5,619 bases of DNA from an uncultured Clostridia bacterium. Lineage in GTDB: Bacteria; Bacillota; Clostridia; Oscillospirales; Acutalibacteraceae. The stretch is taken from contig CAMHNT010000147.1 of the NCBI GenBank assembly GCA_946186535.1, forward strand, positions 1 through 5,619, written 5' to 3'. A model generated the notes under the pieces. That model saw only the letters and a program-made list of their open reading frames with translations, ran no database searches and was not told the origin of the DNA. Each line of letters begins with the position of its first letter. The first letter of the stretch is position 1. Both the position numbers and the translations under genes were made by a program. This document shows, piece after piece, positions 5,081-5,619 of this stretch.

Positions 5081-5619
5081 TTAAACTGTGTCATAAAGCT
5101 CCTTGATTCTGATCTCATTTTTCTCAGGTTTGCTTTTATCAAGCGAAACAATTCCTACAGATTCCGTTCTGTCGTTTACTACCATGACAGTATCGGCGAA
5201 ATACATTGCAATATTAATATCCTGCGTAAAGATCAGAAGAGAAATATTCAGTTCTTTCTTTATGCCTTTGAGCCATTCAAGTTCTTTGTCTCTTTCGTTT
5301 TTTTTCAATGCAAAAAATGGTTCGTCAATAACCATCAGTTCATGTGAACACATATAAGCTGAGAAAAGTTCCGCTCTTAAAGCAATATTTTTAGGAAGCT
5401 TTCCGCAGGCTTCGTTACCGTATTCCGAAAGAGAAAAAGTGTCAAGCTCCTTTTTTATAAGAACTTCCGCCATGCTTTTTGATAAACCTCTCTTAACAAT
5501 GGGCGCTGCAGAAAAATCGGTCACTGTTTTTATTCTTGGTATTTCCGGTTTTCTTTCGATGACGCCGAAAACATTTTTTAAACCGGTAACATCGTCGCCT
5601 TTAAAGAAAATTTTGCCTT
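5081..5619 (-). CDS. ABC-type ATPase subunit with degenerate motifs, C-terminal 178 residues
   Basis: The frame is open from the right edge to the stop at 5081; the start and Walker A lie outside the window. (A GTG at 5524 is in frame, but the reading frame plainly continues upstream.) The layout follows nucleotide-binding subunits of the nitrate/taurine/sulfonate importer type. A GKIFFKGDDVTGL stretch matches the usual G.I...G.D.TGL. Walker B LMVIDEPF (residues 94-101 of the visible part) is intact. The tail IFTQDINIAMYFADTVMVVND matches the usual ...THD..EA...ADR..V. However, the Q-loop glutamine looks replaced (IERKP where FQ.P is usual, R22), the LSGGQ signature is ACGKL (70-74), and the H-loop histidine is Q132. 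So it looks like a catalytically weak or regulatory subunit that would need a normal partner. The reading frame is intact, so it is not an obvious pseudogene. The substrate cannot be told. Confidence 0.7.
   Translation of the reverse strand, partial: GKIFFKGDDVTGLKNVFGVIERKPEIPRIKTVTDFSAAPIVKRGLSKSMAEVLIKKELDTFSLSEYGNEACGKLPKNIALRAELFSAYMCSHELMVIDEPFFALKKNERDKELEWLKGIKKELNISLLIFTQDINIAMYFADTVMVVNDRTESVGIVSLDKSKPEKNEIRIKELYDTV

Noticed and set aside
5065..5151. Upstream extension of the lipid kinase to a start at 5151 or 5094
   Set aside because: The extension overlaps the end of the ABC gene and adds residues foreign to the family; ATG 5064 has a GGCGGTGA site and gives the canonical N-terminus.

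Overview
The window looks like an AT-rich chromosome segment from a low-GC Gram-positive bacterium, most likely a Clostridia member of the Ruminococcus/Oscillospiraceae kind. This rests on base composition, GAGGTGA-type Shine-Dalgarno sites, consensus sigma-A promoters (TTGACA/TATAAT-like with 17-nt spacers) and the protein families present; I cannot name a species. Every gene I can support lies on the minus strand, so the biological order runs from the right edge to the left edge.

Right to left: (1) the 3' part of an ABC-type ATPase whose visible motifs are degenerate except Walker B; (2) 16 nt further on, a YegS/BmrU-type diacylglycerol or lipid kinase; (3) a 171-nt gap with a good promoter and a 16-bp perfect palindrome, driving (4) nadB (L-aspartate oxidase, short form) and (5) nadC (quinolinate phosphoribosyltransferase), joined by an ATGA overlap; (6) a 295-nt gap with a 13-bp hairpin and the promoter of (7) an Rrf2-family regulator carrying three cysteines; (8) a 405-nt gap that holds the metY promoter, a structured 5' leader and a 23-codon open reading frame ending in five consecutive cysteine codons; (9) the first 213 codons of metY (O-acetylhomoserine sulfhydrylase), running off the left edge.

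The most interesting part is the metY leader (about 640-857). A short reading frame with its own Shine-Dalgarno site ends ...Met-(Cys)5-stop, 73 nt upstream of a sulfur-assimilation gene. This is what a cysteine-sensing attenuator should look like: ribosomes would stall on the Cys codons when Cys-tRNA is short. The metY promoter also carries a CCTAT...GTAGG inverted repeat over its -35 box, similar to a CCTAT...ATAGG repeat over the -10 of the adjacent rrf2 gene. The locus may therefore combine transcriptional control by the Rrf2 protein with translation-coupled control by cysteine. nadBC makes nicotinate mononucleotide from aspartate, but nadA, which supplies the middle step, is not in the window.
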